A stretch of 64,000 nt of DNA from Nitrospirota bacterium (GTDB lineage Bacteria > Nitrospirota > UBA9217), in contig JALNZF010000002.1 in NCBI GenBank assembly GCA_023229435.1, forward strand, positions 186,001 to 250,000, in the 5' to 3' direction. Within the stretch, counting starts at the first letter, position 1; the number at the start of each line of letters is the position of its first letter. Shown piece by piece: positions 1-11,200 of the stretch. The notes below the pieces were generated by a model, which was not told where the DNA came from, searched no databases, and saw only the letters and a list, made by a program, of their open reading frames with translations. The position numbers and the translations under genes were made by a program.

Positions 1-503
1 TAGGTGATTTTTTTGATGACCTTCAGCGCTCCGTGCCACTTCACGCGCTCCAGAAATGCCGGCGCGAATTCGAACAACAGCACCGTGGTGTACAGGGTGA
101 TGCACATCACGACCTCGAACATGACCGAGCGGTAATTCCAGTAAACCATCGGGTGCCATGCGCTGAAAGGCTTGCCGATGTCGATGGCAAGTCCCACGAC
201 GACGATGGAGTAACCGATAAAGGCCGTCAGAATGGCCGGCCGGGTTATGGGTTTGTACTTTTTCATATTGAATATGTACACCGCAGCGGTGATGGTGAAG
301 CCACCGGCCGCAAGGGCCACGCCCGAGAACACGTCAACGGCGACCCAGAGCCCCCAGGGATACTCATCGGTCAGGTTGGTAACCGCGCCAAGACCCTTGA
401 ACATGCGGAGAAGCGTCGCCACAATACCCAGACTGACGAGCAGCAGGAGGAGACGCATTCCTTTCGTTTCAAAGCTTTTTTTCACTCCTTCCAGGAATGT
501 CAT
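1..503 (-). CDS. NrfD/HybB-type membrane subunit of formate dehydrogenase (3' end outside window)
   Basis: Reading leftwards from an ATG at 503 with a strong ribosome site (AGGAGG at about 512-518), the frame stays open to the window edge, giving the first 167 residues. It begins MTFLEGVKKSFETKG and contains several hydrophobic segments with the NrfD/HybB hallmark YPWGLWVAVD near residue 48, a region that in this family sits near the quinone site. The family passes electrons between a periplasmic iron-sulfur subunit and membrane quinone. The start lies 2 bp after the stop of the ferredoxin subunit, so it is the third gene of the operon. It replaces the FdnI-type cytochrome b of enterobacteria. 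Family assignment is firm; the rest of the protein is not visible. Confidence 0.88.
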   Translation of the reverse strand, partial: MTFLEGVKKSFETKGMRLLLLLVSLGIVATLLRMFKGLGAVTNLTDEYPWGLWVAVDVFSGVALAAGGFTITAAVYIFNMKKYKPITRPAILTAFIGYSIVVVGLAIDIGKPFSAWHPMVYWNYRSVMFEVVMCITLYTTVLLFEFAPAFLERVKWHGALKVIKKIT

Positions 504-505
504 GG

Positions 506-1321
506 TTAATTCTCCTCCTTGTGCGTGGATTCAGCGTCGGGATTACTGCCCCGGTTGCGGAAGACCGCAATGAGCGACAATGCGGTAACGAACCCGACCA
601 CTTTGAACGGGATCTCCCTGAGCATGGCCCAGGTATTTTCCGGAAGTTTCTTGGCGGGTATGTTCATGTTGAATCCCAGCTGCTCAAAAGGCACAGCCGC
701 GATATACATCCAGGATGTTCCGCCCGCCTCTTTCTCACCATAGACATAATTCACATATTTACCGGGATGTTCCGCGAGCCGCTTCTTCGCCTCGGCCAGG
801 ACCTCTTCTTTATTTCCAAAAAACATGGTCTTGGTCGGACAAATCTTGATGCACGCAGGGGTCAGATTATCAGCCTGGCGGTCTGAACAGAAGGTGCACT
901 TGCGGACCCAGGGAAAGATCCTCTTTTCCCATTCATACTTCGGGACCTGGAAGGGACACGCGATCATGCAATACCGGCAGCCGATGCATTTGTCATAGTC
1001 ATAGTTCACGGGCCCGTTCGGCAGTTTTTTGAAGGCCCCCACCGGACACGCGGATACGCAGGCCGGATCATCGCAATGCATACACTGGTCCTTGATAAAG
1101 TGCCATGCCGGCGCCTGTCCGGACGCCCCTTCCAGAAATTCGATACGGGTATACGTATCGGAATTCAGTTTCGGCGGATTCGTGTACACTCCCTGATTCA
1201 CTGTCTTCTTCACGGAACGTTCATTCCATGATTTGCATGCCACCTGACAGCTGCGACATCCGATGCAGCGCGTCAGGTCGACCAGCACGGCTTTTTGGGG
1301 GGGTTGAGTAATCGTTGTCAT
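506..1321 (-). CDS. fdnH: Formate dehydrogenase iron-sulfur (beta) subunit
   Basis: A 271-residue electron-transfer subunit with four cysteine clusters in the order typical of FdnH/HybA/DmsB proteins: CIGCRSCQVAC near residue 18, CMHCDDPACVSACP near 80, CIGCRYCMIACP near 112, and CTFCSDRQ followed by CIKICP near 142-160. Together these bind four 4Fe-4S clusters that carry electrons from the catalytic subunit to the membrane subunit. A hydrophobic stretch near residue 245 (VVGFVTALSLIAVF) could anchor it, as in FdnH. Its ATG shares one base with the stop of the catalytic gene (TAATG), so the two are translationally coupled. A good ribosome site (GGGAGG) precedes the start. Confidence 0.93.
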   Translation of the reverse strand: MTTITQPPQKAVLVDLTRCIGCRSCQVACKSWNERSVKKTVNQGVYTNPPKLNSDTYTRIEFLEGASGQAPAWHFIKDQCMHCDDPACVSACPVGAFKKLPNGPVNYDYDKCIGCRYCMIACPFQVPKYEWEKRIFPWVRKCTFCSDRQADNLTPACIKICPTKTMFFGNKEEVLAEAKKRLAEHPGKYVNYVYGEKEAGGTSWMYIAAVPFEQLGFNMNIPAKKLPENTWAMLREIPFKVVGFVTALSLIAVFRNRGSNPDAESTHKEEN

Positions 1322-4300
1322 TATGTCCTCCCTCCCGTGATCTTTACGACATTGACCATGAAGGCCTTCGATTCGGGTATCATGGTATTGGCATCACCGA
1401 CGGTCGGCGTCAGCAGGTTCGCACTGTCCCCGCCGCTGCCGTCCACAGGGTATTGCCATCCGAAGTGCCAGGGAAGGCCCACCTGATGCACGGTGGAGTT
1501 TCCGATCTTGAAGGGTTTGAACCGCGTCGTAACGATTGCGATTGCCCAGAGCTCGCCCCGGCCTGATTTCACCATGACCTTTTCACCGTTTTTGATATTT
1601 TTTTCCTTTGCCAGTTCTTCGCTCATTTCAACGAACATCTGGGGCTGCATCTCGAGCAGCCACGGTTCATGTCGTGTCATGACGCCGGTCTGCCAGTGCT
1701 CGGAAACGCGGTAGGTCGTGGCAACAAGAGGATACCGCATATCGCAGGAGAAAACGGCACCCGCCTCATCACCGAAAATCTTGATCGTCGGATTGATCCG
1801 CTGTTTGGACAGCATATTTTCCTCGAGCGGACACTCAAGTGCCTCATAGTGTTCGGGGAAGGGGCCCTCGGCCATGCCGGGCCCGAAAAGGTGTCCCACG
1901 CCGGTGGCCATCATAATGAAAGGTAACTTTCCTTTTTCCGTTGCCATGGGCGGAGCTGGCCCATCCGGGATATCTCCCACCCAGGTGCCGGGTTTCTTGC
2001 TCGCCGGATCTTCCTTGACCGGGTCCCATTTGAGCAATGCACGCTTCGGATCCCAGGGATTACCATTGGGGTCCACCGAGGCCCGGTTGTAGATGATTCT
2101 CCGGTTGACCGGCCATGCCCATGCCCATCCCGAAAACAGGCCAAGGCCGGTAGGATCATCTTTCCCTCGTCGCGCCATCATGTTGATGATCTTGCCTTCC
2201 TTCTGAGTGTAGCTCTGAGAATAGATCCAACAGCCAGATGAGGTTGTACCGTCCGCCTGCAGATACACAAAGGACGCGCAGAGCTCGCCTTTCTTGCCGA
2301 GGAGCTTGGGCGGTGTTGCGGTCTTGTCGTACACATCTTCCAGATAGTAGCCGTTGATCTCTTTTGCGATATTATGCACATTAATTTCGTGGATTTTCCC
2401 CTGGGCGTCTTTTTCACCGTAGTTCCAGGTTATGTTCAGGATGGGCGCGGGGAACTTGCCACCTTCCTTCTGATAAAGGCTTTTTACCCGGAAGTACAGT
2501 TCGTTTGCGATTTCCGCGTCCGGCTTGGACTGGCCGATGGGTTCAATTGCCTTATAACGCCACTGCACCCACCGTCCTGAGTTTGAAAGACTGCCTTCCT
2601 TTTCAACCGATGATGCGCAGGGCAGCAAGAAGACCTCGGTCTGGATATCCTTCGGATTCATGCCAGGACCCTTCCAGAACGATCCGGTCTCGTTGTCGTA
2701 GAGATTGACATTCACCATCCATTTGAGCTTGGCAAGCGCCTGCCGGGTCTTGTTCGAATTAGCTCCCGAACACGCGGGATTCTGGCCCCATGCAAAGAAG
2801 CCTTCAAATTTCCCCTTGAACATCTGATCGAAAATCATGAGCCAGGAAGCGTTCATGCCTTCATCGAGCTTCGGCATCCACGCATACCCGAAATCATTTT
2901 CCTTGGTGGCCCTGCTCCCGTAAATGGCCTTGAGGTAGCTGGTAATGTATTTGCCCCGGTTGGACCACCAGTTCACGCTCTTCGGTTCCTTGGTTTTGGG
3001 TGTGTATTTCTCAATGTACGCAGGGAGGGTGGCTATGGACGCGGTCGGTGTTGCCAAATAGCCCGGGAGGATATGGAACAACAGGCCGTGGTCAGTTGAA
3101 CCCTGAACGTTGCCCTCTCCGCGCAGGGCATTGATGCCGCCGCCTGCGATGCCCATATTGCCGAGCAACAGTTGAATGATGCACATAGCCCTGATGTTCT
3201 GCGTCCCGACCGTGTGCTGCGTCCAGCCCATGGCATACAACTCGGTGCCGGCCTTGTTTGGCTTGCCGGTCGAAGCATAGAGCTTGTAGACCTCTTCCAG
3301 TTTGTCCTTGGGTGTGCCGGTGATGCCTGAGACCTTGTCGAGCGTGTAGCGCGAGTAATGTTTCTTCATCAACTGGTACACGCAATGCGGGTCTTTCAGA
3401 GAAGGATCCTTCTTCGGGACGCCGTTCTCGTCCATCTGGAACGACCAAGTTTTTTTGTCGTATTTCCTGGTCTTTTCATCATAACCCGAGAAGAGACCGT
3501 CCAGTTCGCCCGGGCCTTTGTAGTCCGGGTTCACGAGGAACGAGGCATTGGTATACTTGATAACGTATTCCTTGAAGATGAGATTATTATCAAGGATGTA
3601 CTTGATCATCCCGCCCAGGAAGGGGATGTCCGTGCCCGAACGCATGGACGCGTATACATCAGCCTTGGTGGCTGTCTGCGTGAAGCGGGGGTCTACAACA
3701 ATAAGCTTGGCGCCCCGCTCCTGGGCTTTCAGTATCCACTTCATGGAAATGGGATGATTTGAAGCCGGATTGCTCCCCATTACGAGGATGACATCAGCAT
3801 TCTTGAAATCGATCCAATGGTTCGTCATGGCACCGCGTCCGAACGACTCTCCCAGAGCCGCTACCGTCGCGGAGTGTCAGATACGGGCCTGATGTTCAAT
3901 ATATACCAGGCCCCATGACCTCACCAGTTTTTGAAGTATGTAGCATTCTTCGTTGTCCAGGGCCGCGCTCCCGACATGGGCGATGCCGTCGGTCCGGTTT
4001 ACCACAAAGTCCTTTTCAACGGTTTTTTCCGTGCCGTCTGCCGCCTTTTCCTTCACCTTGGACTTGGAGGTGAGCTTGAACGTTCGGTCGCGGGTATCCT
4101 TCACCCGTTTCGCGATTTCATCCAATGCCCAGTCCCACTCCACTTCCTTCCATTCCGTTGCACCCGCGGCACGATACTGGGGTTTCTGCAGCCTGGTAGG
4201 ATTGTTCATCATCTGGAACAGCGATGCGCCCTTTGAGCATAGCGTTCCTTCACTGATCGGGTGTTCCGGATCACCTTCGGTGTAGACGACCTTTCCATCC

Positions 4301-4482
4301 TTGGTGTGCACGAGGATGCCGCACCCGACCGAGCAGAACGGACAAATCGTGGTGGTCACTTTCGCGCCCTTGATCCTGATTTCCCGCTCTTTTGTGTCAG
4401 CGGAAGCAGGATCGGCGTGAAGTGCCCCCAGGAGAAGCGAACTGCCGGAGAGCTTCAAAAAATCACGTCTTGATACCCCCAT
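1321..4482 (-). CDS. fdnG: Selenocysteine-containing formate dehydrogenase catalytic (alpha) subunit, Tat-exported
   Basis: One gene read through an in-frame TGA at 3877-3879, giving about 1,053 residues with Sec at position 202. It oxidises formate to CO2 with a molybdenum or tungsten bis-pterin cofactor. The N-terminus has a twin-arginine signal (SRRDFLKLSG), so it acts outside the cytoplasmic membrane. A 4Fe-4S site (CPFCSVGCG...CSKG) follows near residues 47-85. Around the TGA the protein reads EHQARI-U-HSATVAALGESFGRGAMTN, the known context of the catalytic Sec in FdnG/FdhF; downstream MGSNPASNHP and a C-terminal cofactor-binding domain are present. I chose the ATG at 4482 because AAGGAGG sits just upstream, rather than one six codons earlier. 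Expression needs SelABC and tRNA-Sec, which are not in this window. Confidence 0.94.
3843..3879 (-). promoter_or_regulatory. In-frame UGA (selenocysteine codon) with adjacent SECIS-like hairpin
   Basis: The TGA at 3877-3879 is followed in the mRNA, after 15 nt, by an 8-bp stem (3854-3861 pairing with 3843-3850, two G-U pairs) closed by a GGG loop. Bacterial SECIS elements are small hairpins just 3' of the Sec codon, recognised by SelB. Coding homology continues on both sides of the TGA, so it is decoded rather than a nonsense mutation. The stem is my own reading and was not folded by software. Confidence 0.8.
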
Positions 4483-4541
4483 TTCAAACCTCCTTCGCAT
4501 TAATTTAACAGCTAATAAAAATTATTTTCACCATTGATGAC

Positions 4542-4561
4542 CGTTGTCTAACGTTGTCTAA
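4542..4561. repeat. Perfect tandem 10-mer (cgttgtctaa x2) in the formate dehydrogenase leader
   Basis: Two identical, directly adjacent copies of a 10-bp unit lie about 60-80 bp upstream of the fdnG start and inside the transcript predicted from the promoter at 4633-4661. A spacing of one helical turn would suit a dimeric regulator or a repeated RNA motif. No known binding site is recognised. Confidence 0.4.
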
Positions 4562-4632
4562 CAAGGATCATGTTCACCTTCTATTGAAAATATGATGTTT
4601 TGCTGTATATTAATAAAATTTATTTCCGGATG

Positions 4633-4661
4633 AATATAGCAAATCAACTATTATTTGTCGA
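4633..4661 (-). promoter_or_regulatory. Predicted sigma-70 promoter of the formate dehydrogenase operon
   Basis: On the minus strand TCGACA (4656-4661) and TATATT (4633-4638) are separated by exactly 17 bp, each one mismatch from consensus. Transcription would start near 4626 and give a leader of about 145 nt before fdnG. Confidence 0.5.
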
Positions 4662-4905
4662 GTAAAAAAGTAGCACTGGTGCAATGTTTTTTCAGTCATT
4701 ATAACGAATTATTGCGATTTAAATTGAATTGGTGATTCGGATCTCAGAGCGATCATTTTCAGATGAAAACACTCAGAGATAGCGATTGGACGTGCTGAAA
4801 AGATCTGGGGATAATTTCTGCGGTAACTATAAGTTAAAATGGGATTTTCTGAGGTATAGGCGCGTAATTGGGATTAAGACACCGACCCAAATTGATTGAA
4901 CAAAC

Positions 4906-5070
4906 GTAACTACTCAGCACCTCTGAACCCAGAAGGGTGTTACAACAGATAAAAACCTTTTTATCCGCAGATTTCGCAGATGGACGCAGATTTTAAGAAA
5001 ATAAATCAGGTTCGATTTAATCTGTGAAATCTGCGTAATCTGCGGACAATATTTTGACCTGAGTAGTTAC
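4906..5070. mobile_element. 165-bp MITE-like element with 12-bp terminal inverted repeats and 8-bp target duplication
   Basis: The ends are gtaactactcag (4906-4917) and ctgagtagttac (5059-5070), perfect inverted repeats of 12 bp. They are flanked on both sides by GAACAAAC (4898-4905 and 5071-5078), a perfect 8-bp direct repeat that looks like a target-site duplication. The target reading is restored when the element plus one repeat copy is removed. It has no coding capacity, so it would need a transposase elsewhere. Its interior is built from reiterated CGCAGAT-type units. Confidence 0.75.
4964..5046. repeat. Inverted repeat of CGCAGATT-type units inside the MITE-like element
   Basis: Arms tccgcagatttcgcaga (4964-4980) and tctgcgtaatctgcgga (5030-5046) pair at 16 of 17 positions. 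Shorter related units lie between them (gacgcagatttt, aatctgtgaaat). The whole can fold into one long hairpin, as is usual for non-autonomous elements. Confidence 0.7.
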
Positions 5071-5155
5071 GAACAAACTTAAGATCATCGAAGTTCTGCG
5101 GCATGTACCGTTCGAGTGTCCTGAATATCTGGAAGGACGATTGGAGTATTTCGAT

Positions 5156-5200
5156 GAGGATGCGGTTGTAAGCGCGGGCAGAGAGACCGAGTTGATCCAT
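5156..5200 (-). pseudogene. comM: comM fragment 1 (near 3' end of gene)
   Basis: The minus strand encodes MDQLGLSARAYNRIL, matching MNRLGLSARAYNRIL close to the C-terminus of the intact ComM at 27408-28940. Only about 15 codons are recognisable before the sequence turns into the XRE remnant. It lies immediately beyond the 3' end of the glucan synthase gene. It is too short to be functional and is best read as a junction scar. Confidence 0.6.
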
Positions 5201-5226
5201 AGAGGTGATCGCCGAGATGCCCTCTT

Positions 5227-8200
5227 TCATGGAAAAGCTCCTGTTCCCGAATGTGAACCACCTGCAACAGGTATCCTCACCTCGACCGAGTGTTCCTTAC
5301 GGTCATCAACAAGGGGAACGGCCTTGTCGGGTTGCAGAGCGCCATCGACGGTCACACTCGTCTCGCTGATGTCCGCGGGCGTTTGTTGGACAGTGATATG
5401 ATAGAGAGTATCCCGGTACCGGTAATGCACCTTGAACATTTCCCAATCCGTTGGGAGGCATGGCTCGAAACGCAGTTTATCCACCTCAAGCCTTAGCCCC
5501 AGGAGTGATTCCACGATAAGCCGATACATCCAGCCGGCCGAGCCCGTGTACCATGTCCATCCGCTGCGACCGATGTGCGGTGAGACCGCATATACGTCGG
5601 CTGCGACAACGTACGGCTCTCCTTTGTAGGTTTCAATTTCCTCCGGAGATCTCCCATGGTTCATTGGGTTGATTATTGCCAGCAGTTCCCATGCGCGCCG
5701 GCTGTCGCCCAATGCAGCAAATGCCATCGCTGTCCAGATCGCCCCATGAGTGTATTGCCCGCCATTCTCCCTGACACCGGGGACATACCCCTTTATATAG
5801 CCGGGATTCAAATTCGACTTATCGAAGGGCGGGTCCAGGAGCTGGATCAGTCTCTGGTCCCGTCGAACGAGATGCTTATCCACTGCCTCCATTGCCATGC
5901 GCGAGCGTTCGGCACCCCCGGCGCCTGAGAGAACAGACCAGCTTTGCGCAATGGAATCGATCCGGCATTCGGGATTACTTGCCGAACCGAGCGGAGTACC
6001 GTCGTCGAAAAACGCGCGGAGGTACCATTCCCCGTCCCAGCCATGCTGCTCGATATTCCGGCGCAGTTCCCCCGCTTCCGTCCGGCAGCGTTCAACAAAG
6101 GGCAGGTCGCCATGCAGACGTGCGATCTCCGTGAACCGCATGAGCACTTCATACAGGAAGAATCCCAACCAGACGCTTTCACCTTTGCCGTGTTCGCCCA
6201 CCATGTTCATGCCGTCGTTCCAATCACCCGAGCCGATAAGCGGCAAACCGTGTTCGCCAAAGCTGATGCCCCTCATGATGGCCCGCACACAGTGATCATA
6301 CAAACTGGCCGATTGTTCAGACGCTTGGGGAAGATCGTAATACGAGTCCTCGTCTTTGTTTACCGGGCGGCCCCCGATGAAGTTGACGGTTTCATTCAAT
6401 ACCCCGGTGTCCCCGGTGTTCAGAACATAGCGGGCAACAGCCAACGGCAACCAGAGGAAATCGTCCGAACAGTGTGTACGCACGCCCCGGCCTGATGGAG
6501 GATGCCACCAATGCTGAACATCACCCTCCATGAACTGCCGGCCGGCGCACAGGAGGAGGTGCTCGCGCACGAGGCGCGGCGCGGCGTGGATAAGCGCCAT
6601 CACGTCCTGCAACTGGTCGCGGAAACCGAAGGCGCCGCCCGACTGGTAGTATCCGCTGCGGGCCCAAAGACGGCACGCGAGCGTTTGGTACAAGAGCCAG
6701 CCATTGGCCAGGATATTGACGGACTGGTCGGGTGTTTCCACTTGCACCGCCCCAAGCGTGCGGTTCCAGTACTGCCACACTGCTTCGAGCGCGCCACGCG
6801 CGGCGGCAGATCCTCGAAAGCGACGCACCAGTTTGCCGGCGTCATCAACACCTCGCCCTGCGCCGAGTCTGAAGATGACCTCGCGCTCCTGCCCGTCGGC
6901 CAGATCGAAGGGAACCTGAATAGCGGCGCAGGGATCCAAAGAAGACCCCACCCTGCCGGAGAGGCGCACCCGGGTCATCGCCACAGGATTCCGAAGCGTA
7001 CCGTTGCGTCCGAGGAACTCGGTCCTGTCGCCGCTCACGGTTCGGGTCACCTCATCCACGTCGAAGAAGGCAACCCGGTCAACGAACTCCGTGTTGTAGG
7101 AATTCCGCGCAAAGAGCGCGCCGGTGTGGGGATCAAGTTCAGTGACCACGTGCATGGCTGTTTTGGGCCGCAGATCTCCCAGCACCCATTCCGCGTATCC
7201 GGTGGCGGAGAGCCGGCGCGATCTGCCGGACTCGTTTCGCACTTTCAACACCGTGAACTTGATCGAAGCATCCACGGCCACGTAAACCCACATCTCAGAG
7301 CGGATGCCGCGCTCCGTGTGCTCGAAGACGCTGTAGCCAAAGCCGTGGCGGGTGACGTAAGGCGTCGCCCCGCGGCTGGGCAGCGGCGTGGGGGACCAGA
7401 AGTGTCCGCGTTCTTCATCACGGATGTAAAACGCCTCTCCGCTCGAATCGCTTACCGGGTCGTTCTGCCAGGGAGTGAGGCGAAACTCATGGGCATTTTC
7501 GCTCCAGGTGTAGGCAAGACCGCTCTCTGAAATGACGGTGCCGAAAAGCGGGTTTGCCATGACGTTCACCCAGGGCGCCGGAGTCACCTGTTCGTGCGCG
7601 GTCGTAATGATGTACTCGCGGCCATCAGGCGTGAACCCGCCCAGTCCGTTAAATAACATCAGGTCGCGGCGAGGCAATGCCGGCGTGGTCGAGGATTCGG
7701 CAAGATGGCGGCGAGTCGGCTGGAGGCGCGGTATCCGTGGTTCCCCGGCAGTGCGAAGGCTAAGCTGGTTAGCCAGCGATCCCTGGTTGTCTCTGATGAT
7801 GGCGCGGGCGATTGTCTGGAACAGGAGGCGGTCCTCAGGCGATATCTGGTCCGCGGGCCGTACGAAAATACCGCCCCGCGGGTCAGTCACGTTCGCTTCA
7901 ACACCCGTGGCAATGAGCCCCATGATCTGCTCCTGCAGGAGCTGGCGGTAACCGGCGCGATCTTCGTTCCAGATCACCAGGTCTGCTGCCAGACCTTTGA
8001 GACGCCAATACGCGTGGGCCTGTACAAGCTGGCGCACCAGGCCGATATTGTCCGGATGTTCGATCTGGAGCAGCACGATCGGAAGATCACCCGAAATGGC
8101 GTAGCCCCAGAGACCGGATTGCCCCCGGCGGTTCTTGATGATGACGCCCGGGTCGGCGCGCAGCAAAGCATTGGCATAGATCACCGAGCCGGCCAGGCGT

Positions 8201-11200
8201 CCATAGAGCTGCGCGTCGGCCTCGGTGGCGTTGATCTGTTGCAGGAGCACCTGGCTATGCGTCCATGCCAGATCAAAGACGCGGTCCGCGAGACGCCGGT
8301 CCTGATATTTCTCGACAAGGCCCATGCAGACCTCCCGAGTTTCTCCGATGCCGGTGACAATGTCTATGACGGCCGATTGTTCCGGTTCGATCGCTATCCG
8401 ATACCGTACGGAGACAATGGGATCGAGCGCCGAGCCCTGGCTGCCCGAAAGCGCTCCCGAGGGGCCCGATGAAGCGCCCATCGCGTGCGGGTCGGCGACG
8501 GTGTTGCCCCGGCCGATGAACCGCATACGGTCGGTCTCATAGGAGATTTCTCCAACATCCGCCCCGTGTACGGCCATGAGATGGAACATCCACGGCGTCT
8601 GCTCGTCAAGGGAGCGCGGCCGGCGGGTGCAGAGGATGGCGCGCTGCGGGCGGATGATCTCGGTCTGAACAAAGAGATTGCTGAACGCCGGATGCAGTGC
8701 GTCCGCGTCAGAAGATGCGAGAACGACTTCCGCGTAACTCGTTATGTCGAGCTCTCTAAGCTTCGCGGAGTGGTTGGTGACCGTGATCCGGCGCAGTTCG
8801 ATATCATCCTCGGGCGAAACACTGATCTCCGTATGCATTTCAAAGTCGTTGTCAATGCGGCGAAACTCCGCTCGCGCTTCCGAAAAAATCACTTCGTATT
8901 TATTCGGTCGTTTGAGCGTCGGCTGATATGCGGTCGACCAGAACTCTCCGCTCGCCACGTCGCGGATGTAACAGAACGTGCCCCAATTGTCGCAAGTACT
9001 GTCTTCGCGCCAGCGGGTGACAGCGATGTCTTTCCATCGGCTGTAACCGCCCCCCGCATTCGTGACCATCACGTGGTACCTGCCGTTGGACAATAACTGC
9101 ACCTCCGGAACGGTTGTGTCGGGGCTGTTGAGTACGCGCATCGGCAACTCCGGACCGTTGGAGGTCGTACGGAGCTCGGAAAGCTCGGAGGTGTGCGAAT
9201 AAAACGCCGTGGCCTTCGGCACACGCTCCTGGAGCAGCAGCATGGTTGCCTGGAGCTCCAGGTCAGATTCGAACCGCTTCTGCATCTGACGGTCCAGGAG
9301 CACAGAGGCCAACGAAAGAAAGCTCATACCCTGGTGATGCGCCATGAACGACCGGACTACGACGCTCGATTGCCCGCGTCGTTGACGTGAAGGCGTGTAG
9401 TCGATCGCTTCATAGAAGCCGTATTTTCCTTCAAATCCTTCCGCGGAGAGTCGCTCGAGGTTCAGACACGCTTCATCGGGCGCCACCATCAGCGCCAGGG
9501 CCGAGGCATAGGGCGCAATGACCATATCCTCGGCGAGTCCGCGTTTGAGCCCCAGGCCGGGCACGCCAAAAGCACGGTATTGATAATCGAGATGCGCATC
9601 GACCGTGTTGTAGCCGGATTCAGACATGCCCCACGGTACGCCGCGCAGCCACCCATATTCGATCTGTCTCTCCACCGCCGCCCGACAGGTCTGGTCGAGC
9701 AGCGTGTTCTCGTAGATCGGCATCACCAGAAGCGGCATGAGGTACTCGAACATCGAACCGCTCCACGAAAGAAGGACCGGTCCTCCATCAGCAATGGTGA
9801 GCAGGCGCCCCAGGGCAAACCAGCTTTCCTGCGGCAGTTGTCCCTGCGCGATCGCCACAAAACAGCACAGTCGCGCTTCCGAAGCAAGTAGATCGTAATA
9901 ACCCGCATCCCGCCGGCGCTCACCAACATTGTACCCGATGGCCAGGAGCCGGCTCGACCTGTCGTACAGGAAATCATACTCCATACGGCTGAGTTCTCCG
10001 GATCGCAAGGCAAGGGCTTCGATGGCCCTCATCCTTGCCCTGGCGTGCTGGTTTCCAAGTCTTGCCAGTTCGCGCAGTGTCGGGATCTCATCACCGTTGC
10101 GAACAAACGACGGGGCAAAGAAGGTCATCTCATCGAGGGCCGCCCGGCATTGCGCGGTAAGGGCATGTGCCCACCACGTTGCCTGGCTTTCGGGATCAAG
10201 ATCAAGGGAATCGAATTCTGAGGCCGCTTCCGCGGCGGATGTTGCCAGTTTTTCAAAGCACAACCGCGCAGCCGCGAGAGTGGTCGGCGGGGAAGCATAC
10301 GCGGACTCCAGGCCCTTCTGAAGTTGAGCGAGCCTGGCGGGAGCTGCTCCTTCCGCAGCGTCCACGAGTATCTGCAGGGTGTCGCGCAACCCGTCAAACG
10401 ATCTCGAATGGAGGACCTGGTGATCGGGAAGCGCGAGCAGACCCTGCCGCAAGGTGAGCAGGTGGGCGGCGAGGTTCCCGCTATCCACCGTTGAAATGTA
10501 AGCAGGGAGCAACGGCTTCAGAGACTGCGTGTCATACCAGTTGTAGAAGTGGCCCCGGTGCCGATCCAGGGCATCCATCGTTCGCAGTGCATTCTCCGTG
10601 CGCTCGATGAGTTGTCCGGCAGGAATGTAGCCGAAGTCGTACGCGGACAGATTCACCAGCAGCGCAAGTCCCATGTTGGTCGGCGAAGTGCGATGTGCGA
10701 CCACGGCAGCGCGATACTCCTGATAGTTATCCGGCGGCAGCCAGTGATCTTCCGGCCCGACGAAGTTCTCGAAGAACGCCCAGGTCTTGCGGGAAAGCTT
10801 CCGGAGAAACAGGGTTTGGCCGGCTGTCAGCGTTGCTCCGCGGCGGGCAATCGGCCGGCTGATCCACCAGGCCAGTATTGGCGAGGCAAACCAGAGGCCC
10901 AGCAGGGGCGCGGCCGCAGCCACCGTGGACGGACTCGAAAGCCTGAGTAAGATCATTACGGCGGTTGCAAGAACGGGGGCGAACCACATCGTCCGGCAGG
11001 AGGCGGCAAGGCCATTGCGGCGACTGCACCCGGTATCTCCCGACATGCCCCATTCGAGAAGCCGCTTGCGCGTGACCAACATCCGCCACGTGGTGCGCAG
11101 AATCGCATCGAGACTGTAAAACGCCTCGTAGGGCAGACAGGCGAGCGTAAAGAGGGCCTGGGCAAAGCGCCTGCCAAGGGAGCGTCCTTCGGCAGCGAGG

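Larger units (their letters stand above)
4866..5163 (+). pseudogene. Remnant of a double-HTH (XRE-type) regulator, split by a MITE-like element
   Basis: Removing the 165-bp insertion (and one target copy) leaves a plus-strand reading NWD-stop-DTDPN-stop-LNKLKIIEVL, then RHVPFECPEYLEGRLEYF. It aligns with residues SWERGTEPELRHIPKIIEFL and the following GYVPFDGPDDLFGRLRYF of the XRE protein at 21327-21698. Two in-frame stops and the missing N-terminal helix-turn-helix show that it is dead. The right end abuts a comM fragment on the opposite strand, an association also seen at 21.2-21.3 kb. Confidence 0.65.

Noticed and set aside
3877..3879. A stop codon splitting the formate dehydrogenase gene into two genes
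   Set aside because: Coding homology continues without a break, the context is that of the catalytic selenocysteine, and a hairpin follows. It is a Sec codon.
5006..5230. A 74-codon gene on the minus strand
   Set aside because: It is a chimera of a comM scar, the reverse of the XRE remnant and part of the MITE-like element.
6502..7530. 342-codon open frame on the plus strand
   Set aside because: It lies antisense within the glucan synthase gene, whose conserved domains cover this stretch; GC-rich DNA produces such shadows.
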